From NCBI RefSeq assembly GCF_000449425.2, contig NZ_AVHW01000046.1, positions 62,001 through 126,000 of the forward strand: a stretch of 64,000 nucleotides of DNA, written 5' to 3'. A program made the position numbers and the translations under genes. The stretch's first letter is position 1. The number at the start of each line of letters is the position of its first letter. Below, one piece after another: positions 1-8,412 of the stretch. Below the pieces are notes generated by a model, which saw nothing but the letters and a program-made list of their open reading frames with translations, did no database searches and was not told where the DNA came from. The stretch is from Clostridioides difficile CD160. GTDB lineage: Bacteria; Bacillota; Clostridia; Peptostreptococcales; Peptostreptococcaceae.

Positions 1-594
1 GGAAAGACTACACTATGTAATCTATTGCCAAGGTTTTATGAATTTGATAAGGGTGATATAAAAATTGATGGAAAGAGTATAAAAGATGTCAGCTTAAAAT
101 CATTGAGAAAAAATATAGGTATAGTTCAACAAGATGTGTTTTTATTTACAGGAACGATAAGAGACAATATTCTTTGTGGAAATCCTAATGCTACAGATGA
201 AGAAATGATATCAGCAGCCAAAAAGGCAAGGATACATGATTTTGTAGAGACTTTACCAGACGGATATGACACTTATATAGGTGAAAGAGGAGTAAAATTA
301 TCAGGTGGACAAAAACAAAGAATATCAATCTCAAGAATCTTTTTAAAGAATCCTCCAATAATAATATTGGATGAGGCTACATCTGCCTTAGACAATGTAA
401 CAGAGAGAGAAATTCAAGAATCCTTAGAAGAACTAAGCAAAGATAGAACAAATTTAGTTGTTGCACATAGATTAACTACTATAAAAAATGCTGATGAAAT
501 CATAGTATTGACAGATAAAGGAATTGAAGAAAGAGGTACTCATGAAGAGTTAGTAAACAAAAATGGAGTATATAGTAGATTACACAATAACTAG
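1..594 (+). CDS. ABC exporter ATP-binding domain, 3' part of gene
   Basis: C-terminal part of an ABC transporter of the fused permease-ATPase exporter type; the gene begins before the window and the reading frame is open from base 1. The window starts inside Walker A (GKTT). The Q-loop ([18 protein letters not shown]), signature LSGGQKQR, Walker [13 protein letters not shown] and the switch histidine (VAHRLTT) follow in order, so the ATPase half is complete from there on. ATP hydrolysis would drive export across the membrane; the substrate cannot be told from this fragment. A long hairpin with a U-rich tract follows the stop codon, so this is the last gene of its transcript. Confidence 0.9.
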   Translation, partial: GKTTLCNLLPRFYEFDKGDIKIDGKSIKDVSLKSLRKNIGIVQQDVFLFTGTIRDNILCGNPNATDEEMISAAKKARIHDFVETLPDGYDTYIGERGVKLSGGQKQRISISRIFLKNPPIIILDEATSALDNVTEREIQESLEELSKDRTNLVVAHRLTTIKNADEIIVLTDKGIEERGTHEELVNKNGVYSRLHNN

Positions 595-638
595 TATGTA
601 AATTTTATACAATAACTAACATATACACTAAATTTATA

Positions 639-727
639 AACATAGAATATATTAAGATTCATAAATCAAATTCATTTTAATTAATGAGATGTTTTATGAA
701 AAAATGTATTCTATGTTTTATTTTTTG
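639..727 (+). terminator. terminator after ABC exporter
   Basis: A 10-bp stem (ACATAGAATA at 640-649 with TATTCTATGT at 707-716) closes over a loop that itself folds (TTCATAA/TTATGAA inside), followed by TTTTATTTTTT. The rest of 595-954 shows no gene. Confidence 0.65.
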
Positions 728-954
728 CAAATTACAATTAATTCTATTTATAAGAATAGTGATAAATAGCCAATAATTAGGATAACGTTTTTTTAAAAAG
801 AATAATTTAGAAAGCTAACTTTAATTTATAGAATTTATGGAATTTTATGAAAAAATTCGAATTTTGTCTTGAAATGTTTTTCAAAAGTAGTAAAATAATG
901 GATAACTATACATACATTGTATACAAATATATTTATTATGAGGGGGGATTTTGT

Positions 955-2142
955 ATGGAGGCAATAACAGCTTTTTGTCTAGTTTTAGTATCACTGACGA
1001 TAGGTGATGTAGTTTCAGCGAAAACTAAAGCTTTTGTTCCATCAGTTTTTGTATCAGCAATTATATTTATAGTAGGATTTTGGACTTTTTTCCCAGAAAA
1101 TATTGTAGACTTAGCCGCTTTAGGAACACCATTAGCCCAATTGGGAATGCTTTTATTAATAACACATATGGGAACTATGATGAGTATTAAAGAATTGGCA
1201 GGGCAATGGAAAACAATCGTAATAGCTTTGGCAGGAATAGTAGGTATATGTGTAGGGGCTTTAGCATTAGGTACAGTAGTATTTGGATGGGATACAGCAG
1301 TAATAGCTACACCTCCTCTTACTGGGGGACTAGTTGCATCTATAATGATGGCAGATGCTGCTACAGCAAAAGGTCTTGCAAGTTTGGCAGTACTTGCAAT
1401 TTTGATGTATGTTGCACAAGGATTTGCAGGTTATCCTATTACAGCACTAATGCTTAAAAAAGAAGGAAAAAGACTTTTATCAGATTTTAGAAGTGGAAAA
1501 GTAACTACAAGTAAAGTTGAAGAAAAAACTGAGAATTTACCTGAACAAAAAAGTAGATTTAAGATAATTCCAGATTTACCTGAAAAGTATGATACAACAT
1601 ATATGATAATACTTAGATTAGGATTGGTAGCATGGTTAGCAGTACAATTTACAAATCTTACACATGAAGTTGTATCTAGATATGTTATATGTTTGATATT
1701 TGGTGTAATAGCATCAGAACTTGGAATAGTTGATAGAAAACCTCTTAACAAATCTGGTTCATTTGGATGGTTAATGACATCATTGATGGCTTTTATATTT
1801 GCAGGCTTAGCAAAAGCTACACCAGCAATGCTTGCTGAAATGGCAGTTCCTCTTGTAGGAATCATAATATTTGGTGTAATAGGAATGGGAATATTCTCTA
1901 TTATAGTAGGTAAGCTTTTAGGTGAAAGTAAAGAAATGTCTTTTTCAGTTTCTCTTACAGCACTTTATGGTTTTCCACCAAACTATATATTAACTGAAGA
2001 AGCAGTAAAAGCTTTAGCTGAAACACCAGAAGAAAAAGAATTTTTAATGGATAAGATGCTTCCAAAGATGCTTGTTGGAGGTTTCACTACAGTTACAATA
2101 GCTTCTGTAGTAATAGCAGGTATATTTGTAAATCTAATCTAA
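955..2142 (+). CDS. multi-pass membrane transporter, family not certain
   Basis: 395-residue hydrophobic protein with about ten predicted membrane segments, glycine/alanine-rich helices and the loop TPPLTGGLVASIMMADAA, the layout of a secondary carrier. I do not recognise a precise family; the fold suggests an anion or amino-acid-derivative carrier. ATG 955 is preferred over the in-frame ATG at 847 because a strong ribosome site (GAGGGGGG) lies just upstream and the extra 36 residues look like translated leader. It is followed 65 bases later by an M20 amidohydrolase on the same strand, which suggests uptake of an N-acylated amino acid or peptide that the hydrolase then cleaves. That pairing is inference. 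Confidence 0.75.
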   Translation: MEAITAFCLVLVSLTIGDVVSAKTKAFVPSVFVSAIIFIVGFWTFFPENIVDLAALGTPLAQLGMLLLITHMGTMMSIKELAGQWKTIVIALAGIVGICVGALALGTVVFGWDTAVIATPPLTGGLVASIMMADAATAKGLASLAVLAILMYVAQGFAGYPITALMLKKEGKRLLSDFRSGKVTTSKVEEKTENLPEQKSRFKIIPDLPEKYDTTYMIILRLGLVAWLAVQFTNLTHEVVSRYVICLIFGVIASELGIVDRKPLNKSGSFGWLMTSLMAFIFAGLAKATPAMLAEMAVPLVGIIIFGVIGMGIFSIIVGKLLGESKEMSFSVSLTALYGFPPNYILTEEAVKALAETPEEKEFLMDKMLPKMLVGGFTTVTIASVVIAGIFVNLI

Positions 2143-2207
2143 TATTTAAATGATAACAATAAAAAATATTTTAAATAAGAAGAATATGTACTACTTGGAG
2201 GTCTGGA

Positions 2208-3371
2208 ATGGATATTAAAGAAATAACAAAGAATTATAAAGATTATGTGATTAAACTTAGAAGGGAATTTCATGAAAATCCTGAGAAGAGTATGGAAGAA
2301 GTTAGAACATCAAAAAGAGTTAAAGAAGAGCTTGATAAAATTGGAGTACCATATGTATCAGCTGGAGGTACAGGTGTAATTGCAACTATAAAAGGAACTA
2401 ATCCAGGAAAGACTGTAGCACTTAGGGGTGATATGGATGCACTACAAGTTGTTGAATGTACAGATGTAGAATACAAATCAAAAAATGAAGGACTTATGCA
2501 TGCTTGTGGTCATGATGGTCATACATCAATGCTTTTAGGAGCAGCAAAAGTACTAAATGATATTAAAGATAGTATTAATGGAACTGTAAAATTATTTTTT
2601 CAGCCAGGAGAAGAAGTTGGTAAAGGTGCAAGAGCTATGATTAAAGATGGTGCTATGGAAGGTGTAGATAGTGTATTTGGAATACATCTTTGGACAGATG
2701 TAGAATCTGGAACTATATCAGTAGAAGATGGACCAAGAATGGCTTCTGCCGATTTCTTTAAAATCACTGTAAAGGGCAAAGGTGGGCATGGCTCACTTCC
2801 TCATCAGGGTGTTGATGCAGTGCTTGCAAGTTCAGCAATAGTTATGAATTTACAATCTATGGTTAGTAGAGAAGTAAGTCCTTTAGAGCCATTAGTTGTA
2901 AGTGTTGGAGTTTTAAATTCAGGAACTAGATTTAATGTAATAGCAAGTGAAGCTATATTAGAAGGTACAATAAGACTATTTAATCCAAAACTTAGAGAAC
3001 AAATTCCTTCAATTTTAGAACGTATAGCAAAATCTACAGCAGGAGCATATAGAGCAGAAGCTGAATTAGAATATGGATATTTAACACCAGCAGTTATAAA
3101 TGACAAAGAATGCTCAAAGATAGCAACAGATGCAGCAATTAAGTTATTTGGAGAAGAATGTATAACAATGTTTGAAAAAGTAACAGGAGCAGAAGATTTG
3201 GCTGAATTTATGAATATTGCACCTGGTGCACTAGCGTTTGTAGGAGCTAGAAACGAATCAAAAGGTGCTTGTTACCCTCATCATCATGGATGTTTTAATA
3301 TAGACGAGGATGCCTTAGAAATTGGGACTGCTTTATATGTTCAATATGCAGTAGATTTCTTAAATAAATAA
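2208..3371 (+). CDS. M20D-family amidohydrolase (aminoacylase/carboxypeptidase-like)
   Basis: 387-residue cytoplasmic metallo-amidohydrolase of the IAA-amino-acid hydrolase/N-acyl-amino-acid amidohydrolase type. Visible metal and catalytic motifs are ALRGDMDAL, MHACGHDGHTSMLLGAA and FFQPGEEVGKGA; VTGAEDLAEF and the late HHHG histidines complete the site. It would remove an acyl or aminoacyl group from an amino acid, using two divalent metals. The ATG at 2208 has a TTGGAGG ribosome site. It lies behind the membrane carrier and is closed by a clean terminator, so the two probably form a small uptake-and-cleavage operon. The exact substrate is not visible. Confidence 0.9.
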   Translation: MDIKEITKNYKDYVIKLRREFHENPEKSMEEVRTSKRVKEELDKIGVPYVSAGGTGVIATIKGTNPGKTVALRGDMDALQVVECTDVEYKSKNEGLMHACGHDGHTSMLLGAAKVLNDIKDSINGTVKLFFQPGEEVGKGARAMIKDGAMEGVDSVFGIHLWTDVESGTISVEDGPRMASADFFKITVKGKGGHGSLPHQGVDAVLASSAIVMNLQSMVSREVSPLEPLVVSVGVLNSGTRFNVIASEAILEGTIRLFNPKLREQIPSILERIAKSTAGAYRAEAELEYGYLTPAVINDKECSKIATDAAIKLFGEECITMFEKVTGAEDLAEFMNIAPGALAFVGARNESKGACYPHHHGCFNIDEDALEIGTALYVQYAVDFLNK

Positions 3372-3390
3372 ATTTAATATACTATAAAGA

Positions 3391-3426
3391 AAAAGCAGAG
3401 ACTAAGTTTATATCTCTGCTTTTTTA
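3391..3426 (+). terminator. terminator after amidohydrolase
   Basis: AGCAGAGA (3394-3401) pairs with TCTCTGCT (3413-3420), followed by a run of T. Confidence 0.85.
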
Positions 3427-3480
3427 ATGCATATAATTCTTATAAGATTGACTATATAAAAGATATATGATAACATAAAA

Positions 3481-3499
3481 GAAAATGATAATCAATATC
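3481..3499 (+). promoter_or_regulatory. Fur-box-like operator
   Basis: The 19 bases GAAAATGATAATCAATATC match the classical Fur consensus GATAATGATAATCATTATC at 17 positions by eye. The site is 23 bases upstream of the ZIP transporter start, where a bound repressor would block transcription or early elongation. This points to repression by iron-loaded Fur. Confidence 0.7.
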
Positions 3500-3521
3500 A
3501 ATTAAAAAGAGGGTGATTTAT

Positions 3522-4325
3522 TTGAATAATGTAGTGTTTGCATTTTTGATAACATTATTGGCAGGTTTGTCTACAGGTATAGGAAGTTGCATAGCATTTT
3601 TTGCTAAAAAAACTAATACTAAGTTTCTTTCTATAAGTTTAGGATTTTCTGCTGGTGTTATGATTTATGTGTCTATGATAGAAATTTTTCCTAAAGCACA
3701 AGATGCTTTGACAAAGTCTATGGGTGAAAAAATGGGAAGCTGGTCAACTGTAATAGCTTTTTTTGTAGGGATGGCTATTATTGCAATTATTGATAAGTTA
3801 ATTCCTCAAGAAGAAAATCCACATGAGATAAAGAAAATGGAAAATATAGAAGAACAAAATATCAATAGAAATAAATCTCTTTTGAGAACAGGAGTATTTA
3901 CAGCAATGGCTATAGCAATTCATAATTTTCCAGAAGGTTTAGCTACATTTATATCGGCTCTTGATGATGTTACAATAGCTATACCGATAGCTATTGCGAT
4001 TGCTATACACAATATACCTGAGGGTATATCTGTATCTGTACCAGTTTATTATGCTACAGGAGATAAGAAGAAAGCTTTTTATTATTCTTTTTTATCGGGA
4101 ATGTCTGAACCATTAGGAGCAATTATTGGATATGTGCTTCTTAGAAATTTCTTAAATGATATAACTCTTGGAATTGTATTTGCAATTGTAGGAGGAATCA
4201 TGGTATTTATATCACTTGATGAGCTATTGCCATCAGCTAGAGAGTATGGTGAGCATCATTTATCTATTTATGGGTTGATTGCAGGTATGGGTGTTATGGC
4301 TATTAGCTTATTGTTATTTAAATAA
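3522..4325 (+). CDS. zupT: ZIP-family divalent metal transporter
   Basis: 267-residue ZIP (Zrt/Irt-like) importer with about eight membrane helices. The metal-binding helices carry the twin motifs HNFPEGLATF and HNIPEGISV, typical of the ZupT/GufA branch that imports zinc, iron and manganese. A basic/acidic cytoplasmic loop (residues ~100-125) separates helix 3 from helix 4. The start is taken as TTG 3522 because AGAGGGTG sits about 7 bases upstream; GTG at 3513 lies inside that ribosome site. A Fur-box-like sequence directly upstream argues that iron is a physiological substrate or signal. The gene stands alone. Confidence 0.88.
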   Translation: MNNVVFAFLITLLAGLSTGIGSCIAFFAKKTNTKFLSISLGFSAGVMIYVSMIEIFPKAQDALTKSMGEKMGSWSTVIAFFVGMAIIAIIDKLIPQEENPHEIKKMENIEEQNINRNKSLLRTGVFTAMAIAIHNFPEGLATFISALDDVTIAIPIAIAIAIHNIPEGISVSVPVYYATGDKKKAFYYSFLSGMSEPLGAIIGYVLLRNFLNDITLGIVFAIVGGIMVFISLDELLPSAREYGEHHLSIYGLIAGMGVMAISLLLFK

Positions 4326-4429
4326 GCCTTTAGATATCTGATTGTAACTTAAAATTAATATCAAAATGATATAATTATTTAAATAGACTTTTAAGATATT
4401 TAAAAATATCATTTTGGAGAGTGAGTATT

Positions 4430-4981
4430 ATGAAAAAGAAAATAAAGTTTAAATTTGACTGGTATAGCTCACCTGATAAGATAGAAAAATGGCTAGAAGA
4501 TATGGAAGCGAATGGATATAATCTGTATAAGATAAATAAATTTGGAGGAATATTTTATTTTCACAAAGGAAATCCAAGAAAAATAAAATACGCTATTGAT
4601 TACTACTATGATGCAGAGAATAATTATTTTGATGAACATAAATCAAAAGGTTGGAATCTTATATTTAGGAGTATTGGCAGTTTTATGGGGACATCTTCAT
4701 GGTATGTATGGTCTAAAGAGTATAAAGATTTGCCTCCTAAACTATATAGTGATTTTGATAAACAAAATAAAGTAAAATCAATTTTGTTTATGAATATATT
4801 TATATTCTTTTTGTTAGTGGTAATCTTTATATATTTATTATCTGTTGAAGTAAGTAATCTATCTAGTGGTTATGGAGTATCTATAACTGCTATTGTACTA
4901 CAGATTATGTTATTAGTTTTATATATGGTACAGTTATATAAGAGACTAATGTATTATTTAAGGCTCAAAAAGTTTAAATAA
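4430..4981 (+). CDS. DUF2812 membrane protein
   Basis: 183-residue protein. The N-terminal ~100 residues match the DUF2812 pattern (KFKFDWYSSPDKIEKWLEDMEANGYNLYK, then a KYAIDYY segment), and two membrane helices follow (LFMNIFIFFLLVVIFIYLL and a second near the C-terminus). The in-frame GTG at 4421 is within the ribosome site GGAGAGTGAG, so ATG 4430 is the start. DUF2812 genes are usually found next to a PadR-type repressor; none is present here, so this copy is an orphan. Function is unknown; in other bacteria the family is associated with envelope-stress or antimicrobial-response loci. Confidence 0.8.
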   Translation: MKKKIKFKFDWYSSPDKIEKWLEDMEANGYNLYKINKFGGIFYFHKGNPRKIKYAIDYYYDAENNYFDEHKSKGWNLIFRSIGSFMGTSSWYVWSKEYKDLPPKLYSDFDKQNKVKSILFMNIFIFFLLVVIFIYLLSVEVSNLSSGYGVSITAIVLQIMLLVLYMVQLYKRLMYYLRLKKFK

Positions 4982-4985
4982 ATAG

Positions 4986-5036
4986 AAGAGGGTACCTTGA
5001 AATGATTTTAAAAATATTTTAAGGTACCCTCTTTTA
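4986..5036 (+). terminator. terminator after DUF2812 gene
   Basis: AAGAGGGTACCTT pairs with AAGGTACCCTCTT around an A/T-rich loop, followed by TT. Confidence 0.75.
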
Positions 5037-5235
5037 TACATAAATACTATCTTTTAATAAGGATAATTTTCATTGTGAAAATGATATATCAAAATAACAG
5101 TTGTATAAAATTGAGTATTGATAGAAATAATTTAAAAATGTTATTCTAAAGTATCAGATATAAAAAATTATGCCTGAATGAATTAATTCAAATATTTTAA
5201 CTGTAGTAATTGGAAATCGTGCAAGGAGGAATTTT

Positions 5236-5949
5236 ATGATTAATATAGCAGTTTGTGAAGATGAAAAAGAAACTCAACTTTTAATAGTAGATTATATTGA
5301 GAATATATTAAAAAATATAAGTATAGAATATGAAATACAAAAGTATTTATCTGGCGAAGAGTTGCTTAAAAGCAACTTGAAAGACATAGATATATTATTT
5401 CTTGATATAAAGATGGAAAAACTAAATGGAATGGACACTGCAAGGAAGATTAGAGAAGTAGATAATGAAATGGAAATAATATTTATAACGTCTCTGATAG
5501 ACTATGTACAAGAGGGGTATGAGGTAAGAGCTTATAGATACTTGTTAAAGCCAATAGAGTTAGAAGAATTAAAAAAGCATGTGCTGACTTGTATCAAGGA
5601 TATTGAAATAAATAGGGATAGTTATATTACAATAAAAAATAAGTCCAATACATACAAGATATATCTAAATGAAATTAAGTATATAGAAGTTCAAAAAAAG
5701 GATATGCTAATACACACAATAAATAAGAACTTTGATATAAGATATAGCTTAAGTAAAATAGAAAAAGAATTAAATCTATATAAATTTATAAGATGTCATA
5801 AAAGCTTTATAGTCAATTTAAGTTATGTTGAAAATATAAAGCATAATATTGCAATACTGGAAAGTGGGGAGGAAGTTCCTATTAGTAGATATAGATATAA
5901 AGAGGTTAAGGAGAAGTTTTTGAAATTTCTTGGTGATACAATATGCTAA
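5236..5949 (+). CDS. LytTR-family response regulator (AgrA-like)
   Basis: 237-residue two-component regulator: receiver domain at ~1-120 with the phosphoacceptor Asp57 in LFLDIKM, acidic pair CEDE near the N-terminus and the conserved lysine in LLKPIEL, then a LytTR DNA-binding domain at ~135-237 (YIEVQKKDMLIHT, FIRCHKSFIVNLSYVENI). A strong AAGGAGGA precedes ATG 5236. Its stop overlaps the start of the sensor kinase by seven bases, so the two are translationally coupled. The pair resembles AgrA/AgrC, but neither AgrB nor an AgrD precursor is encoded nearby, so its inducing signal must come from elsewhere or be chemically different. Confidence 0.9.
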   Translation: MINIAVCEDEKETQLLIVDYIENILKNISIEYEIQKYLSGEELLKSNLKDIDILFLDIKMEKLNGMDTARKIREVDNEMEIIFITSLIDYVQEGYEVRAYRYLLKPIELEELKKHVLTCIKDIEINRDSYITIKNKSNTYKIYLNEIKYIEVQKKDMLIHTINKNFDIRYSLSKIEKELNLYKFIRCHKSFIVNLSYVENIKHNIAILESGEEVPISRYRYKEVKEKFLKFLGDTIC

Positions 5950-7322
5950 ATTTTATGACTGAGATGTTATTAATTTTATCTGTATTTACAAAATTTGTTA
6001 TAATGAAAGATGTATTAACTTACAAACAAGATAATAAAAAAAATGAAAAAATAGCATTTTGTATCTTGTTGTTTCTTATTTATATTTTGGTTCAAATAAC
6101 TAGATTATTTAATGAAGGTAAGTATTATAATAATATAAATTACTTATTTCCTATTGTAATATTTATCGTTTGGGCAGGTTACTATAATTATTTTTACAAG
6201 ATGAATTATATTAAGTATTCTATTTTATTTTTTATATTTAGTGTATATTATGAGTGTCTAAATGATGTCATATATAGAATACTATTTTTTGTAATTACAG
6301 GGAATGTTATATCATCTAAAGAATATCTATTGGCATCTCATCTAGATTATATAAAAATTCATATATATAGAAATTTAATAATTATACTTATATACATGAT
6401 ATTTAGTTTTTTTAGGAAGCATATAAAATTGATTAGTCAGGATAAGAGAAATTATATATACTTATTATTTGCTTTATTAGTTAATACAATGAATGTATTT
6501 GTAAATTATATATTAAAGAAATTAGAACGGTTTGGGTCATTATATTCAGAAGGATACTATTTTTACAATTTTGTAAATCCGAAGTTAGTAGGAGCTAGTA
6601 GCATACTTATTATTCTGGTATTCAAGGAAATAATAAAAGAAAATAGATTAAAATCCCAAAATGAATTAATAAAAAATAAGTTAGATATGCAATATGCACA
6701 TTATTTAGCTATTCAACAATCTCATATGAAAGTTAAGAAACTTTACCATGATATAAATAATCATATTTATTGTATAGATAATCTTAAAAATAATAGTAAA
6801 GAAATGGATGAATATGTGCATAATTTAAAAGATGAAATTAAATCATTTAAATATATTTATAATACAGGAAATATGATATTAGATATTATAATCAATGAAA
6901 AGAGTGAAATATGTGAAAAAAAGGGAATTAAATTTACTTGCTGTATAAATTTTTCAAATGTAAATTTTGTGAAACCTATAGATGTGTCAAGTATATTTTC
7001 TAATGCTTTAGAGAATGCAATAGAAGCATGTGATAAAATTATAGATGAGAATGTTGATAAATATATTAGGATTAAAGGAACTATAACGAAGTCATTTTTT
7101 GTATTTAAGTGTGAAAATAGTAAGGTGAATTCTATTAATTCCAATAAAAGTATATTATTTACAGACAAAGTGGATAAATTTATTCATGGAATAGGGATTC
7201 AGAGCATGAAATCCTCTTTACAAAAATATAATGGAGAATTATTATTTGAAAATAATAAGGATAAATTTATACTAAATATATATATACCATTGAATCAAGA
7301 TACTGACAGTTGGGTCGATTAG
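5943..7322 (+). CDS. AgrC-like sensor histidine kinase (GHKL type)
   Basis: 459-residue sensor. The N-terminal ~230 residues form about six membrane helices with almost no extracytoplasmic domain, the AgrC arrangement for peptide sensing. The cytoplasmic half carries the dimerisation motif KKLYHDINNHIYCIDNL with the probable phospho-histidine at 269, an N box (FSNALENAIEAC) and a G box (HGIGIQSMKSSLQKY). Its ATG lies within the last codons of the response regulator gene. It would phosphorylate that regulator. A terminator follows, so the operon is only these two genes; a lipoprotein gene lies further downstream. Confidence 0.88.
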   Translation: MLNFMTEMLLILSVFTKFVIMKDVLTYKQDNKKNEKIAFCILLFLIYILVQITRLFNEGKYYNNINYLFPIVIFIVWAGYYNYFYKMNYIKYSILFFIFSVYYECLNDVIYRILFFVITGNVISSKEYLLASHLDYIKIHIYRNLIIILIYMIFSFFRKHIKLISQDKRNYIYLLFALLVNTMNVFVNYILKKLERFGSLYSEGYYFYNFVNPKLVGASSILIILVFKEIIKENRLKSQNELIKNKLDMQYAHYLAIQQSHMKVKKLYHDINNHIYCIDNLKNNSKEMDEYVHNLKDEIKSFKYIYNTGNMILDIIINEKSEICEKKGIKFTCCINFSNVNFVKPIDVSSIFSNALENAIEACDKIIDENVDKYIRIKGTITKSFFVFKCENSKVNSINSNKSILFTDKVDKFIHGIGIQSMKSSLQKYNGELLFENNKDKFILNIYIPLNQDTDSWVD

Positions 7323-7357
7323 ATTGCTAGTTGGTCCATATATATTGATACAAAAAA

Positions 7358-7403
7358 ATAAGGATGTTATCTTTGTGATAGAAAAAGATAACATCCTTAT
7401 TTG
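7358..7403 (+). terminator. terminator after two-component operon
   Basis: ATAAGGATGTTATCTTT and AAAGATAACATCCTTAT form a 17-bp perfect stem, followed by TTG. Confidence 0.75.
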
Positions 7404-7548
7404 TGTATTAAGGAATGTATAACTTTACTAGTATAAGTTATAAGCATTGGATAGAAAGGTGGTATGTATTGAACAATGAAAGCTAAAAGAATATTGCAGT
7501 TAAATAAGTAATACTTTAAATATGTAAATAGAGTGGAGGTAAGTATAA

Positions 7549-8232
7549 ATGAAGATAAAAATGTATAGAGTGGCTATAGTGGTAGCTTTAAATATCAGTT
7601 TAGGACTGATGGTAGGATGTATGCCTACTGTGTCTGACAATAATTCAAATGGTTCAGAGCAAATTAGTGAGGATTCATTAAAAAAACAAATTGAAGATAA
7701 AAAAGATGAATCTATTGAATTATTTGATAATTACTCAAAAAAGATGAATGATGTAAAAGGTAGAGAAGAAGTAAAAAAAGATTTATCCCAAAGATTTTCG
7801 AAAGCTATAACAAATAGTGGTTATAGTATTACTAATTCAAAAACAGATGGTAGTTTTGTGGTATCTATAAATGGAACAGAGAAAGTACCTGAAAAAAATA
7901 TCCGAAGTTTATTCTATTCTATGTCTGAAGATGACAAAGAAGGAAAGGTAATAATAGATATTCTCTGTGCTAAAGAATATCCAGAGGAAGATAAGTTGTC
8001 TGAGAGTGATAAATATATTAAATTTCTATACAATCTATTTAAGTCATTGACTAATACAGAGTTAACAGAGAAAGAATTTTTTTCTATTGTAGAAAAAAAC
8101 TTTAATGATGGAACAGGTACTGTAGAACTTCCTTATATGAAGGATATGCATATTGAAGTTAACAAAGTTAAAGAGTCTACTAAAGTCTTAAAACTTAGCC
8201 TATTATATAAAGTTGATATTTCAAATCATTAG
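7549..8232 (+). CDS. predicted lipoprotein, unknown function
   Basis: 227-residue exported lipoprotein: signal peptide with lipobox LMVGC, cysteine at residue 25, followed by a serine/asparagine-rich linker and a mostly helical, highly charged body. No enzymatic motif is seen. ATG 7549 has a good TGGAGGT ribosome site. It follows the Agr-like two-component operon after a terminator, so it has its own promoter and could be a target of that system; this is only suggested by position. No clear terminator follows it. Confidence 0.75.
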   Translation: MKIKMYRVAIVVALNISLGLMVGCMPTVSDNNSNGSEQISEDSLKKQIEDKKDESIELFDNYSKKMNDVKGREEVKKDLSQRFSKAITNSGYSITNSKTDGSFVVSINGTEKVPEKNIRSLFYSMSEDDKEGKVIIDILCAKEYPEEDKLSESDKYIKFLYNLFKSLTNTELTEKEFFSIVEKNFNDGTGTVELPYMKDMHIEVNKVKESTKVLKLSLLYKVDISNH

Positions 8233-8301
8233 CATATTAGTATAATATAAAAACTTATAACAAGATAGAAATACATTATAAATAAAATATCCCCCTTCTT
8301 A

Positions 8302-8320
8302 CATAAATAAATTATTTATG
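8302..8320 (+). promoter_or_regulatory. upstream palindrome of the glycyl-radical operon
   Basis: A 9+1+9 inverted repeat (CATAAATAA, one central base, TTATTTATG), immediately upstream of the probable -35 element. Position suits an activator or a second repressor contact site. Confidence 0.5.
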
Positions 8321-8321
8321 C

Positions 8322-8349
8322 TTCCATTTTATGTAAAAGGACAGTATAA
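8322..8349 (+). promoter_or_regulatory. probable promoter of glycyl-radical operon
   Basis: TTCCAT, a 17-base spacer and a perfect TATAAT (8345-8349 region). The -10 is strong and the -35 weak, as expected for a regulated promoter. Confidence 0.5.
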
Positions 8350-8359
8350 TATAATTAAA

Positions 8360-8375
8360 GTATGTTATAACATAC
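8360..8375 (+). promoter_or_regulatory. 16-bp operator palindrome at the start of the transcript
   Basis: GTATGTTATAACATAC is a perfect palindrome placed just after the -10 element, at about +5 to +20. It is the natural candidate for binding by the XRE-cupin regulator encoded at the end of the operon. Confidence 0.55.
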
Positions 8376-8412
8376 AAAAGCTAATAGATATTTATCTAAA
8401 GGGGGATTTTAA

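Noticed and set aside
1431-1865. Long reverse-strand frame inside the transporter gene
   Set aside because: Antisense shadow of a well-supported membrane-protein gene; no ribosome site.
7476-7511. 11-codon ORF (MKAKRILQLNK) after the Agr-like kinase, considered as an agrD candidate
   Set aside because: Too short, no central cysteine or serine motif and no acidic C-terminal region; ribosome site is poor.
8289-8407. ATCCCCCTT (8289-8297) is exactly complementary to the ribosome site AAGGGGGAT of the glycyl radical enzyme
   Set aside because: The likely promoter (TATAAT at ~8345) starts transcription downstream of the C-tract, so it would not be in the mRNA.
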